From: Anagrus nilaparvatae
Taxonomy: Eukaryota; Arthropoda; Insecta; Hymenoptera; Mymaridae
NCBI GenBank assembly: GCA_022575985.1
Contig: JAKSXM010000132.1
Location: 17,174,001-17,238,000, forward strand
DNA length: 64,000 nucleotides
Reading direction: 5' to 3'
Both the position numbers and the translations under genes were made by a program. This document shows positions 1 through 11,837 of the stretch, piece after piece (positions within the stretch are counted from its first letter, which is position 1; the number at the start of each line of letters is the position of its first letter). The notes beneath the pieces were generated by a model. The model searched no databases and was not told where the DNA came from. It saw nothing but the letters and a program-made list of their open reading frames with translations.

Positions 1-230
1 ACTATAAATTCATGAAAATTCACAATTTTTAATGTTTATAAAAGTTATAAAAGTGATTGTCAACTAATTTTTGCAAACAATGAATGTTATAAAAAAACTC
101 TTTTTTTAAGTACTTAGGGGGTAAAAATTCAAATAATCAGAAATTCTTGTCATACTTTTCGGTAAATAAACATTTTTAGGAACCGAATGCCGCAAACCGC
201 ATCAAAATTCATTAAAACCTCGCTTGAAGC
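1..230. repeat. Foldback-element arm fragment
   Basis: This stretch matches the right arm of the palindrome at 42600-43087 and its continuation to about 43210, including the run around 'gccgcaaaccgcatc' at 188-202. Only one arm is in the window, so the element is either truncated or continues to the left. It contains no coding sequence. Confidence 0.6.
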
Positions 231-476
231 TAATTTTTTGCCGCTTTTTTTTCTGAATCAGTGTGTGTCGCCACCATCCTCATAAATAAAAAATTATGGG
301 ATATCCCATAAGAATAACAAGTAAAATTTATTTTTACATTTGTAGCAGTACCTTTGAAAGTTTTAGTTTTTTGGACCTTGATAAACATAAAAATACAAAA
401 AACTAAAAAAAAAAACATAATTAGGTTTGTACGGTAAACAATAAAAAAATATACAGTTCCAGTGAAAACTACCCAT
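223..476 (-). mobile_element. Truncated copy of TIR element family (see 52309-53247)
   Basis: On the minus strand this begins near 476 with a form of the terminal sequence 'gggtagttttcactgg' and continues through the segment 'tactgctacaaatgtaaa', both also found at the left end of the element at 52309. The short reading frames here are not credible genes. Only one terminus is present, so this is a fragment. Confidence 0.5.
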
Positions 477-1058
477 TTATATTTATATTTATTAAATATA
501 TTTTATAAATATAAATTTATAGAATTATTATATTTTTATACATATAAAATATTAAAATATATTATAATTATAAATAATTTTGATTATTTATATTTATTTA
601 TATATACGAGTGTGTTCTTCTGCACTGGTATTGTATGCTATGAATGCATGGAGTATATGAGTAGTATCATAACGTCTGCTCTCGCTGATGCAAGATATTT
701 TATATAATTATAAATTTTTTATACAATTATAAGTTATTTGTTTATGTCTTATCAAGAGGTATTTTTTAGCCAAAAAAATAAATGAGGACCTGGCATACTA
801 TAGCCTAGGAGATGGTTCTTCTTAGTTTAATATAACTAAGAAGTAGTTTAATAATTAACCTTTAGCCATTCACCTTTCAGAACTATAATACAAAAAATAA
901 ACTCAAAGGATTTATATTCTCAGTTATACATACAGAAATTACTCCAGTCAAAATACGAGTTTGGTTGTATTTTTACTGGCGAACACGAGATTTGCTCTAC
1001 TATAGGCGTTTTGGATCGTACGGTTATTCTATGTAAACAATATATGTACTTTTTCATT
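477..1058. other. AT-rich intergenic DNA with one repeat fragment
   Basis: Mostly AT-rich sequence without a credible gene. At 942-1022 lies a fragment beginning 'actccagtcaaaatacgag', which belongs to the same family as the arms of the palindromes at 10895-11330 and 11838-12898. Confidence 0.5.
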
Positions 1059-1268
1059 TTATGAATCTTCTTTCAGGTTGATAGGGTTTAATTGTGTGTT
1101 GATGTGAAGTACCTCAGAAGTATTACGCTTATGATAAGAAGGTTCTCTGTCTAATATAGAGAAATCATTCCACTTAAAATTGTGCTTGGTGTCAAAGTAG
1201 TGTTGTGGGACAATTTTTTCTTTTTCTTCATTCTTTTTTTTTGGTATTATCGATGTTATCGTTGTCAT
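1059..1268 (-). mobile_element. Penelope-like element, C-terminal fragment (endonuclease side)
   Basis: The minus-strand translation contains HYFDTKHNFKWNDFSILD followed by REPSYHKRNTSEVLHINTQ. This matches the other Penelope-like fragment at 50740-51565, where a GIY-YIG-like segment precedes the same motif. In Penelope-like elements this region forms the end of the protein. The fragment abuts the plus-strand reverse transcriptase at 1269, so two pieces of the same element type lie head to head. It is degenerate and non-functional. Confidence 0.75.
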
Positions 1269-2640
1269 TAGGAGCTTCTATAAAAAAATCTATTGCATTG
1301 TGTAGTTCATTTTCAAATTCTCAAATAGATGTGGAATTATTTTCACGCATCAAAAAAATGCACAACACACATTTAAAAAATTACAATGAAAAATTCAAGC
1401 AGAAACATCATAAGAAATTAGAATCAATAATAATTTCTATTTCTCATTCCCAAAAATATGGTAGACACTGTTTCGTTAGGCCAAATATTTTCAACAAGAA
1501 CAAGTCTCAACAACAAGATTGCAATCGAGACCATCAAGAATATTGAAAATCTTTTAGGTACTTATGACTTTCCTAAAGAAACTAAAGATGACATTCGTCA
1601 TAGTACCATTGCCAACATCAATCACTACCTTAATAATAATAACAAACACATTAATGCCATCGTTAGAATATTCTTGAAAAATTTTTTTTACCAATTCAGA
1701 TAAGGGTAATATGTTGCATTGAAAAACTTTGACTAATTTAAGGAACGAGATGATTTACTTAATGACACATCTACTTATACCAAATTAGATTATAATGATC
1801 TACGCACGGCCACCAAAGATTTTCTTACAATATGGATTGTAAATGGCTTTTTACAGAAAGAATACCATAAGTACAGTCTCACACAAACTGATACTGTTTT
1901 ACCAAAACTTTATGGTTTACCTAAAGTCCACAAGATATACACTGATGAGGCGGGTATAAGACGTTACAAACTTAGACCTATACTTTCAACTGTTAACACC
2001 CCTACACACAAAATTGCAAAATATTTCAGTTCATTAATAACCAACAGAAATAATAGACCCGATTCATACATAAGAAATAGTAAACATTTTATAGAAAAAA
2101 TTTCTCACACACACATCCCTGATAACCACATACTAATAAGCCTTGATGACTCGAGCCTTTTTAAAAATTTACCTTTAGATCTGGTAAAAAATAGCATTGA
2201 AAAAAGGTACTCCACAATAATGAAACATACAAACATTCCTCTCAATGAACTACACAATGTAATAGCTTTTTTCATAATCATACTTATCTACAGTTCAATG
2301 GCAAAATATTATCAGCAAATTTATGGTTAACCTATGGGCTCTGCGGTTTCCTCAATATTTACTGATCTAGTATTAGCGGATCTTGAGGAATATTGCTTGA
2401 GTCAATTGGATTTCAAACCCATATTTTTTGTTCGATATGTTGACGATATACTTACTTGTAAACCCACTGACAAGACAGAACATAATAGCACATCGAACAG
2501 AACATAATAGAACTTAATAACACATAGAACTTTTAACTCATATCACAGCAGATTACAATTTACTCACGAACTAGAAACAGACAATAGCATAAATTTTTTG
2601 GACGTTAAATTAATTAGACATAGCAATAAACTTTCATACA
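1269..2640 (+). mobile_element. Degenerate Penelope-like reverse transcriptase
   Basis: Conceptual translation across frameshifts gives, in order, an N-terminal region (1269-1700), PKLYGLPKVHK near 1903, RPILST near 1975, ISLDDSSLF near 2139, PMGSAVSS near 2332 and FVRYVDDIL near 2427. These are the ordered motifs of a Penelope-like reverse transcriptase, and YVDD carries the catalytic aspartates. INFLDVKL near 2590 is the usual segment after the catalytic motif. The frame is broken by several shifts and stops, including a TAA just before PMGS and stops after the YVDD motif, so this copy cannot make an active enzyme. The expected GIY-YIG endonuclease does not follow on this strand. Confidence 0.85.
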
Positions 2641-2690
2641 ATTGTCACAAAATGTCACAAACGTCCGGACAAATGAAAAATTCCATTAGA

Positions 2691-2866
2691 ATAATGCGTA
2701 GAATCTATTTTTACATTTGTAGCAGTACCATTTAAAAATTTTAGGTATTTGGACCTTGAAAAACATAAAAATACAAAATAACTTGAAAAAAAATACAATA
2801 AGTGTTGTGCCGTAAGTGATAGAAAAATATACTATTTTTGTGAAAAGCACCCATATAAAATATATG
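2691..2866 (-). mobile_element. Truncated copy of TIR element family
   Basis: Carries the same 'ttacatttgtagcagtacc' segment as 330-356 and the RC of the 52.4 kb element, and ends near 2866 with 'tgtgaaaagcacccatata', a form of the terminal repeat. One terminus only. The next bases, 2879-2905 ('acgagtgaaataccattt'), match in reverse complement a repeat at 48973-48999. Confidence 0.5.
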
Positions 2867-2905
2867 ATCTCACTTAATGTATACGAGTGAAATACCATTT
2901 ATGTA

Positions 2906-3740
2906 CTCTGTTGGAAAATAAATATATGACGGTTATTTTTAAAGACTCCTTTCTATGAACATGTTCTATGTTGAAAGTTTATCAAATATTTATTATCATT
3001 TAATTTTTAGATCAGATCAAACAACTGAAAAAGATTTCTTAATTTTATTTAAGTTTTTGATTATAAAGATAATGTTTATTTGAAATAGAATAAAGATAAA
3101 GCATCATTTTTTAACTGATGATTTAAACAGTAAACAAGCTATCATTAGTACATAGGCTAACTGTATTAAAAGTCGGCCATTAGTCAGTTAACTTTAAATT
3201 AAATTTAAATATACTAAAAAAAACTTTTTTTGCCGATTTATACCTGATAAACATTAATTTTAATGTAAAAAACTAAATTTTAAATATAATTTGGTAAATA
3301 AAAAGAAATAAATCATAAAATAGCATATCCGCAAGTAACATGTAGCCAGTGATCAGTCACATATTTAATTAATAATTATTCTTTATATTCTCAACTTTTT
3401 CAATAATTAAGTATAAAAAAACTATTTTAATATGACATAAATTAAAGTCAGCGCGTGGCGCGACTCCTAAAGCAAAACGTAAAAAAAGAGCCATTTTGAA
3501 ATCATGCTTCATGTTTTCATTTTTTTATTTATACTTTAATTAGTTCAAAAGCAAAAATTTTGATTTTCAAATATTATAAATACACGGTAGAACTATACCG
3601 TGTACTTATAGTAATTATAGCTCTCTGTACTTATAGTAAGAATACTCTAACTTTATTTTTCAATTTATTATAAAAAATAATTAATAAATACTCAAATACA
3701 AGCAAGTTGGCTGACTAGTGGAGGGTGGCCACATATTATG
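2906..3740. other. AT-rich intergenic DNA, nothing recognised
   Basis: No credible reading frame or repeat beyond simple AT-rich sequence. Confidence 0.4.
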
Positions 3741-4759
3741 TACACTCTCCTGGAAAAACGAGAAAATATCACTAACTAAACGAGTTATCTTTGAGTTTCT
3801 CATTTATAAAGCAGAAATCATAAGATTTCTCGTTTACAAAAAAGAAATAGCGTCGGCGCGAGTCGCAAAAAGAGAAATCTTAAAAAATACAGTTTTAAAA
3901 CGAGAAATATCAAGTTTTCTCGTTTTGTAAATCCGATGCGATTATACTATAGTAAAAAGACGCGAAGGAATGATGCAGCGTTGCAGACAATTCACTTCCT
4001 AATATTTAAACTAAAAAAGTACAAATATATTATTTTTAATTATATAAATAAATAATTTTTTGTTATTTAATATGCTATTAAAATTTTTAATGTAATTTTT
4101 AAAATTATAAACAAAATTACATTAAAAATGTTAATAACATATAAGCAATAGGATTCATCGTTTCTTTTGTTATTATGGTATTTTATTATCTGTTTTTCAA
4201 GCAAAAGTAAATTGTTCATAACCTAAATAATTGAGTATGAAGCAAATACACTTAAAAAATTATTAATATTATATTGATTTATTCTTTGGAATAATTAAAT
4301 AAACTCTTCCCAAACTGAAAATTATTAGTATTTCATACACAGTCTTCATAACACTCTTCCTGTAGTATTTGATTAGTCGAACTAGGATATCGGTATGAAC
4401 TTATTATACGGATTGTATGAAAAATGCTACTTAGAATGATTTCTAATTTTGCAAGATGCTTTATTACAGTATTCCAAAGAATAAATCATTTTAATATTAA
4501 GAATTTTTAAAGTGTATTTGCTTCCTACTCAGTTACTCTTTTTACTATAGTATAATCGCGTCGGATTTATAAAACGAGAAAACTTGATATTTCTCGTTTT
4601 AAAACTGTATTTTTTAAGATTTCTCTTTTTGCGACTCGCGCCGACGCTATTTCTTTTTTGTAAACGAGAAATCTTATATGATTTCTGCTTTATAAATGAG
4701 AAACTCAAAGATAACTCGTTTAGTTAGTGATATTTTCTCGTTTTGCCAGGAGAGTGTAT
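3741..4759. mobile_element. Foldback element with nested inverted repeats
   Basis: Outer arms 3741-3959 and 4538-4759 are near-perfect inverted copies, starting 'tacactctcctgg' and closing with 'ccaggagagtgta'. Each arm contains repeated oligo motifs around 'acgagaaa' and a GC-rich core 'gcgtcggcgcgagtcgc'. Within the spacer a second inverted pair occurs at about 4236-4295 and 4473-4533. There is no coding capacity, so this is a non-autonomous DNA transposon of foldback type. Confidence 0.8.
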
Positions 4760-5720
4760 GTTAGAGAGGTATTTTCCGAAGTATCCGGGATTATTAACGT
4801 GAGAGCTCAGTGACAATAATAGTCGCAAGTTATATCAATAGAGATGCGCTCGATTAGCACAGTAAAAGTTACTCAATCCTAATAAATTTAGATCTTAATA
4901 ATATTCTTATTAGATTCTTAATTAAATTAAAAATTTATTTACAAAATAAACAAAAAAATATAATATGAGAGGTAAAAAAAATATTTTTTATAACTAATAA
5001 TAATTAGGAATTTATTCATTAAATTTTACTCTAGTTGTGTCTATAATATTTGAACTACCGAAATAATACCGCCCAACAAACATTGCACATGTGTACTAAT
5101 GTAGTTTTGTTAAATATTTTTGCTCTCAAAATTTGTATAGTATATTTTATTAATAAAGAACTTTAATTTTATGTAATTTGGTGCAAATCTGTTCTGTAAT
5201 TCTTGTTGCGAGGGTCCTATCCTATCTTTAACGCACCGAAAGAACTCAAAAATATAAGTAAAAAAAATAAGTTTCTCGTTGGATTTAGACTAAAACATCG
5301 ATTTTTGAACCCTTGATAGCTCTCGAAAGTTTTTTTTGGCCTTCTTAAAATTGGGATTTTATTCAGTTTTTCTACTGGATTAAAATCGTGTTTTAAATTA
5401 TTTTAAAAATGCTATCCCGTAGTATTTTTTCCCTAGGGATGCGATGAAACTATTAATTATAGCTTTTGACCACGTTTTATAGGGAGAAAATCGATATTAG
5501 TTATTTTTTAGGGTTCCAATTATTTATTATTATATTTATTCATTAGAAATTCATCAACAGTCTTAAGATAAATTATAATTTCACATTTTCTAAAATTTTG
5601 AAATATCTTAAATTTCGTGTAAACATGTATCTGGTAGGTACTAAGTTGTTATTTTTTAATTTTGAATTACTTTAAAAAAATATTATTTGCATTAGATTAA
5701 TCAAAACGTTTTTTTAGTCG
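4760..5720. other. Upstream region of Toll-A
   Basis: AT-rich DNA between the foldback element and the first coding exon of Toll-A. A pyrimidine tract and AG (5717-5718) lie just before the start codon, so a 5'-UTR intron may end here. No promoter motif is convincing. Confidence 0.35.
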
Positions 5721-6042
5721 ATGGCTAAAATTTCCGATAGTTTATTGTATAATATCATATTTTTATATTTTGGATCTGTTTTAACCAAAAATTTTAATTA
5801 CGAGCAACATAATTGTGAATTAATAAAAAAAAATTTTGACTCTATAAAATTATTAGAATTTTGTCACATAAATGATACTGTAATTCACCCTCCAAGTGCT
5901 CATGAAGTAACAGAAATAGCCTGTAAAAGAAGTTGCAGTTACTTACCTGATGAAAATCTATCAATATATTCTAGTTTGAAAATTCTTAGCTTAGATTATA
6001 AGGATGTACTTTTTTTTAACCTAACTGAAAATCTTTTAAGAG
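5721..6042 (+). CDS. Toll-A exon 1
   Basis: Encodes the signal peptide and the N-terminal cysteine domain, with CELIKKNFDSIKLLEFCH and a later IACKRSCSYL. The donor is G|gtaaat in phase 1, as in Toll-B. The start ATG is the first in frame after an AG at 5717-5718. Confidence 0.8.
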
Positions 6043-9000
6043 GTAAATATAAAAATTTATTTTTTTTTACTATTATTTTTTTACAATAGAGTACATTTAC
6101 TAATAAATGGTCCGTCTCCAACGAATCACCAATTCCGTGCTATTTTAATACAAAAAGAAGAATCATTTATTGGGCTTTAGCCGGTCATTCTACCTGTAAC
6201 TCCAGCAAATCTATCCCATATTTATGTAAAATATTTTTTAAAGGGACAGTGCAGGTTAAAATCCGACTTTTTTGAAAAAACCTAATTTTCAGAAAATGTT
6301 AACAAAAAATTGAAAATCCAAGAAGAGGGAAACATTGCCAAGACTCTGGCGGATTCAAAACTGTGAGTTTGGGTCTTTTTATAGTATGTTTGCTCGGAGA
6401 ATTTTTTCTTTGAAAATTTATATTTAAAAAATTACAAAAAACATACTATAAAAAGACCCAAACCCACAGTATTGAATCCGCCAAAGTCTTGGCAATGTTG
6501 CCATTTTCTTGGATTTTCAATTTTTTGTTAACATTTTCTGAAAATTAGGTTTTTTTAAAAAAGTCGGATTTTAACCTGCACTGCCCCTAAATAAGCTATA
6601 ATTTATCCATACAAAATTAATTATTCGTACAAGACAAATTTATGTAGCATTTAATATAGGCATTTTTGAGATCCATCTGGAAAATATTCTTCACGAGCAG
6701 TTTCTTTAAAAAAGAATTACTGATCTTGAATATCATGAATCACTGAATCATAATATACTACTCAGAGTCGATTTTTCTATCAAAGTTTCTATCAAAATAC
6801 CTTCTAATTTATTTATAAAATAGTAAATTTTTGTTTGAAGAAGAGATCCACTTTAAAAACCTAAAAGAAACAATTATTTTTGAATTCATTAAATTTTACT
6901 AATACAAAATTTATTTAGTTTATTAAATTATTTTTATTATCATATACTTATATTTTAGGTGCATCTACACTTGAAAGATTTTACCTAGTGGGTAAAAAAA
7001 TTCATTTGCCTGATAATTTTTTCAAAAACTCTTGTAAAATGATTAGAATTAAAATTGAAGCACTAGAACTTTACAATTTAAATCCAAAAACATTTTATGG
7101 ATTACACAATCTTAAATATCTTAATTTCACAAGTGAAATGATATTTTATTTAAATTTTGGTATTTTTCAACATTTGCCGCAATTGCAGAGTTTATTTTTA
7201 AAAGGATTAAATAATGAATTAATTTCACACAATATGTTACAAGAACTTACGAATCTTGAATTCATATCAGTATCAAAAAGTACAATGCTTACAGAATTAC
7301 CAGCTAAATTCTTTGCAAATATGGAATATCTTGAAACTATTTTGATCGAAAATGATCGATTAAATAAATTATCTGAAGATTTATTCGTGAACTCAACTGG
7401 AATTCAAAATGTTTCATTAAGAAAAAATAAACTCAAGACTCTCCCAGTTAAAATTTTTGATGGTCTAATAAATTTACAAAATCTTGATTTAAGTTCAAAT
7501 GAAATAAATAAATTACCAGGTGATATTTTTTTTGGACTTGTTGCTCTAACGTATCTTGATTTGTCACAAAATAGTATCAAATCAATTGATAAGTACGTAT
7601 ATTTTGATCGTAAACTATCATATTTATAATAAATTTCAAATGTTAATGAATAAAAATTTGAAAATACTTAAGCTTTAAAGTTATTATAAAAAAAATTATT
7701 TTTAAGTATTTGTATGGAAATTCTTTAAGAATATTAATTAATACGGTAACCAATAATATAAAATAATGGATTTTAAAAATTTGATAAAAAATTAATATTA
7801 TATATTTTCAGTTTTATTTTCAGAAATCCGTATCTTACTTATCTTAATCTAGCCCATAATAGATTGACTACTGTGGACAAGCAAGCATTTAGGCATTGTG
7901 AATTGGAAGAAATTAATTTTTCCAATAATACTCTTTCGTTGAACAACAGAAAACTGTCACCATTTGAATTTTGCAGTAGACTTCATACGATGGATTTATC
8001 GTACAATAATATTTCAAAAGTATTTAATGATTGGAAAAAAAATGAAAATCTTAGAAGATTAACATTACATCACAATAATATAAAATATTTAAAAGTAAAG
8101 TAATTTTATATTGTATAACAATTTATGGATCAAAGAATCATTAAATATCAAATAATAGATTGAAATTTTTATATAGTAACTTTAACTTGGGTATTGAGTT
8201 TGGGGTATGTCATATTTCCCATTTTCTTTTCACTAAATAGAGCCACTCGTGGTGCTTATCACAACTATAGATGATTTCTCCACTCTTGCATGCGCCCGAG
8301 ATGGCATCAAAACTTGTTTTTCTGGTCAGTGGCCAAAAACCACGTATTTTCTGCTATACTAACCTGGGCCATAAAAAAATCATTCCCCAATTTGCAATTT
8401 ATGTGCGATTTGGACCATTCTTTATTTTTCTGGCCATGGTTCGTAATATACTATTTCGACCCACTAGTAAGAAAAATAATTATTTATGAACAGAATTATG
8501 CATACAGAGAAAATAATTTGTAAACATAAATATTTATAATACGCAATTTCGCGAATTTTTACCTATAGAATAACCCTCTCCCACAAACACGCATTATTTG
8601 TATAATATAAATATTTGTTAAATAATATTATTTTATCATCTTTTTTCTAATTTCTCAGAGTGAAGACTTAATGTTTTTATCAAATCATATAATTGTTAAT
8701 TTGAATAACAATTTGATTAAACACATAGATTTATCTAAATTTGAAATACTAATGGACCCTTACATAAATAGAACTAATTTTTTACAAATTAATATTGACA
8801 GAAATCCAATCCAGTGCGATTGTGGTATTTATGATTTATTAAAATACGTAAATGAAGAAACATGTAATACCTTACGAAGTAATATTCGATTAAGCAGTTA
8901 TGATTTAAAATGTGCAGGAGACTTAGATTACAGCGGAAAAAATATTCAATATTTACATTATGCTTCTTATACTTGTGATATTAAACAATCTAAATTTTCT

Positions 9001-9675
9001 TTTTATGATACATGCAGATTGAACAAAAATTGTGAATGCCGTTACAGGCCATATGATAAAACTTTGATTCTAGATTGTAATGCCAAAAACTTAGTAAGTT
9101 TTTCAAAATTAAAAAACGTTGAAAGCATAAATAGAATTGAGATGTATCTTCAATCTAATAAAATAAATAAACTACCTGACCTAAAAAGTTCTGGATACGA
9201 TAAAATTGAATTAATTAATTTATCTGATAATCAGATTTCCAGTGTTTCCCAGGCTATATTATTTGGTAAATTAAAGGTAATAATTATATAAAGATTTTAT
9301 ATTTTAAAATAAATTTTATTGAAGTATTCATCCGTAATTTTGCAGGAATTCAATCTAAATAATAATAATATTTTAAACATCGATTCAAGAATTACTAAAA
9401 GCTATTTTAAAAATTCAAAGATTTTGAAACTGTTTAACAATCCATGGGTTTGTGATTGTGAGACGTTTGACTTGATACCATTAATTATATCAAATATAAA
9501 TAATAAACAAGAAATGGAAATGTTTACCTGTTTTTACGATAGAATTCCGATAACTGAATACGATAAGAAGCAATTTTGTTTAACAGATTACAATTATTTA
9601 ACAACAAATATTTTATGTTTTCTAATTTATTTAAGTAGCCTCATTTTTTTTATTATAATTGTATTAATTAGCTAA
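5721..9675 (+). CDS. Toll-A: Toll-type receptor, truncated after the membrane segment
   Basis: Five exons: 5721-6042, 6959-7592, 7824-8094, 8659-9276 and 9346-9675, all with GT/AG introns in phases 1, 2, 0, 0. The 724-residue product has a signal peptide, an N-terminal cysteine domain (residues about 30-107), a leucine-rich-repeat block (about 110-405), a cysteine-capped middle region with CDCGIYDLLKY and CECRYRPYDKTLILDC, a second short repeat block, and a membrane-proximal cap NNPWVCDCETFDL. A hydrophobic helix occupies the last 21 residues and the stop TAG follows at once. The TIR domain needed for signalling is absent from this frame but survives at 12898-13437. Known family members bind Spaetzle-type cytokines. 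This copy is either a pseudogene or a membrane decoy; the otherwise intact exons argue that the break is recent or tolerated. Confidence 0.8.
6242..6589. repeat. Inverted repeat in Toll-A intron 1
   Basis: Arms of about 150 bases (6242-6391 and 6444-6589) are near-perfect inverted copies. The outer ends read 'gggacagtgcaggttaaaa' and its reverse complement. Likely a small foldback element (MITE); it would form a strong hairpin in the pre-mRNA. Confidence 0.8.
6959..7592 (+). CDS. Toll-A exon 2 (leucine-rich repeats)
   Basis: Exactly 634 bases, as in Toll-B and Toll-C. Encodes repeats such as LINLQNLDLSSNEINKLPGD and LVALTYLDLSQNSI. Acceptor tattttag, donor aa|gtacgt, phase 1 to phase 2. Confidence 0.85.
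7824..8094 (+). CDS. Toll-A exon 3 (leucine-rich repeats)
   Basis: Encodes NPYLTYLNLAHNRLTTVDK through LHHNNIKYLK. Acceptor ttttcag, donor aaa|gtaaag, ending in phase 0. Confidence 0.8.
8210..8500 (+). repeat. Dispersed repeat in Toll-A intron 3
   Basis: The segment containing 'tttgcaatttatgtgcgat' and 'ggaccattcttta' recurs at about 20690-20770, and its end 'tcgacccactagtaagaaaa' recurs at 16801-16827 in Toll-B intron 3. Relative to the genes the orientation differs between A and B, so this is a mobile repeat rather than an ancestral intron sequence. Confidence 0.5.
8659..9276 (+). CDS. Toll-A exon 4 (cysteine-capped middle region)
   Basis: Encodes the end of the first repeat block, its C-terminal cap (QCDCGIYDLLKYV and later cysteines), an N-terminal cap with CECRYRPYDKTLILDC, and the start of the second repeat block (IEMYLQSNKINKLPDL). 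Starts AGTGAAGAC after tttctcag and ends AAG|gtaata, phase 0. Confidence 0.85.
9346..9675 (+). CDS. Toll-A exon 5, stopped at the end of the membrane helix
   Basis: Begins GAATTCAATCTA after ttttgcag. Encodes the last repeat, the membrane-proximal cap with VCDCETF and two later cysteines, and a hydrophobic helix. The stop is TAG at 9673-9675. Downstream, 9676-9715 still reads FNLKLKIYFSFKN, which aligns with YNLQIKLFLYSRN of Toll-C, so the stop arose by point change in a longer frame. Confidence 0.8.
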   Translation, partial: EFNLNNNNILNIDSRITKSYFKNSKILKLFNNPWVCDCETFDLIPLIISNINNKQEMEMFTCFYDRIPITEYDKKQFCLTDYNYLTTNILCFLIYLSSLIFFIIIVLIS

Positions 9676-9715
9676 TTCAACTTAAAATTAAAAATATATT
9701 TTTCATTTAAAAACT

Positions 9716-10894
9716 TAATGTACTTGGCAATTAAAAAATCTGCTATTTACATTAGGAAATAATTAAGAAAATAAACAATAAACTCTTTAAAAACATCATT
9801 AAAAGTCTCCTTCTTTTGTATAATAACATTTAACTAGTAACACTGTCCAAGTCTAAATTGATAATCTTCTTCATATTTTTTATACAGTTAGTACCCAGAA
9901 ACAGGCTTAAACTGCTAAAGTTGGTTATAGTAGGAACAGAACTGACTTTAACGGCTCAATCCTGTTTCTGGGTACTTAAAATGAAGGATTAGTTAATGCC
10001 ATTACTTTTGTAATATTAAATGATATTAATTTGCTAAAAAAATGCAATAGCGATGTCCATTACTCCATTACTTTTTGAAATTAGTTATGAGATTTTGCCA
10101 TTAGCCAAAGTAATAGACTTTTACCATTACTCATTACAAAAAGTAATGGGTAATAGTAAAATCTCATTATTCCTTTTTTTAAAAATTAATATGGGTAATA
10201 TTAAACAATTAATGGCTTTTTTTATTAAGTATGACATTTTCTGTAATATTAATGAGTAATGGCAAATTATGAGTTCTCCAATCCCAGCTTGAAATAGTGC
10301 ATTACGATCCTGTGTTCAGAAAACTAGGGAATGGTCCAAACGTAAATTATCAAACGAGGCGAAGCCAAGAATTTTTGGGTGCTCAGGCTTTTCTAAGAGA
10401 ACAGCACCCTAAATTGGCAAAAAAAAACACCCGTTTTTCGTAATTTTCATAAAAAATAACGAGTTCCTGGTTACTAAATGTATTTTTGGTCGTTAATTGT
10501 GAATTGTGGGTTCCCGGTAGTTAAAAATAAATGTAGCACAAATAACATTAAAAAGGGATTTTTTTCTTCAAATTTTATAAAAATAGTATTTCGCTCATTT
10601 TTGTTGCTAAGTACAAATTTTGGAATTCCAGAAGTTAGGAATAAATACGCAGCACCCTTAGAAATACAAAAACACTCCTAAAAAGAAAATTAATTCATTT
10701 GAATGAATATATGTCGCAGTCACTTTGGTGAAATCAGTGACTTGAAAAAATTACTAGTGATTTTATAAAATTTTTCGATTTTGTAGAAAACGATTTTAAG
10801 AAATAACAAACTTACTAAACAATCTCGGTAATTTGATAAAATTTCTAATTTTGATTAGTACTCCAGTCAAATTGAGGCTTAGGGTGTTTAGTTA
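9716..10894. other. Inserted AT-rich DNA between Toll-A membrane and TIR parts
   Basis: Includes a small inverted repeat whose outer copies read 'agtacccagaaacagg' (9891 onward) and 'cctgtttctgggtact' (to 9976), and a stretch near 10030-10260 rich in 'attact' and 'taatgg' motifs. No credible gene. Confidence 0.5.
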
Positions 10895-11330
10895 CTGGCC
10901 TTCATCAGGTTTGGTCTACGTTTTAGGGTCGCTGATCATGAATACGGGGATTTTTTATGAGACATTGGGGCTACAACCTTAAATTTGGAAAAATTATCTA
11001 TACAAAATACTCATTTTGATGTATTCGCTTATTTGTAAATTTTCGCCATTTAGTCCTGTGTTTATGTATCCAAACTGAGAGTGTCCATTTTAGAAGTTTT
11101 TTTTGCAAAGGTATGGATGAAATGCCAATTTGTTGTAAACAGAACCTCAAAATTTGTGATTGGGGACCCAAAAAACGTATACAGACCAAACCTCGACCCT
11201 TAAACAGCGAATACATAAAAAATAATTCTTTTTAGGAGTAGTTTTTGCAAATTTAAAGGCGTAGCCCCAATTTCTAATAGAACAGATTCCGAAATTCATG
11301 ATCAGCGATCCAAAAGACTTGCTACTATAC
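10895..11330. mobile_element. Degenerate foldback element
   Basis: Inverted arms at about 10895-11027 and 11207-11330 share 'gggtcgctgatcatgaat' and 'attggggctac'. The family is the same as the palindrome at 11838-12898 (shared 'actccagtcaaa' at 10859 and 'cagcgacccaaaa'-type motifs). Confidence 0.6.
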
Positions 11331-11837
11331 TACAATTGCAAGCTAATTGTAAGCAGAGTTGGACAAATATGACCTTATTTCCACGAGTTGTGTTTATAAG
11401 CAAATATTGTATATGAAGAATAAAAATATGGCTCAAATTAAAAAATTAACATTCATCAGGTACGTCTTCAAAGTATTGAAACTGAGGATATTGTTGGTGG
11501 TAATCCAAGATTATCAGAGATGAACAGTAGTGTGACCTAGAAGAGGTCGCTTAAGAAACAGTGCATCAGCAAATGGAAAAAAACTTTAAGAAAGTAATGG
11601 TTTGCATCAAGTTTTAAGAAATATTTATGAAGTTCAAGGTTGGCTTCATAAAAAACAGCAAGTAGCTAGTGATAAAAATTATTGAGACCCAACAAATGTG
11701 CAAAATAAAGATTTTTTTCCATATTATGGCACTCATATTAACTCATTAACGCCGGGGCGGAGAGTTTTGGAAATAAGCAAAAATAAGTATATTCTCTTAT
11801 AGATAAGTGAATAAAAAGTTCATCCATATGGTGAAAT
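11331..11837. other. Non-coding or decayed repeat DNA
   Basis: No open frame of note. Some base composition suggests a decayed coding remnant around 11460-11700, but I could not assign it. Confidence 0.3.

Noticed and set aside
8271..8523. Two overlapping frames in Toll-A intron 3
   Set aside because: They lie in a dispersed repeat shared with 20690 and have no domain.
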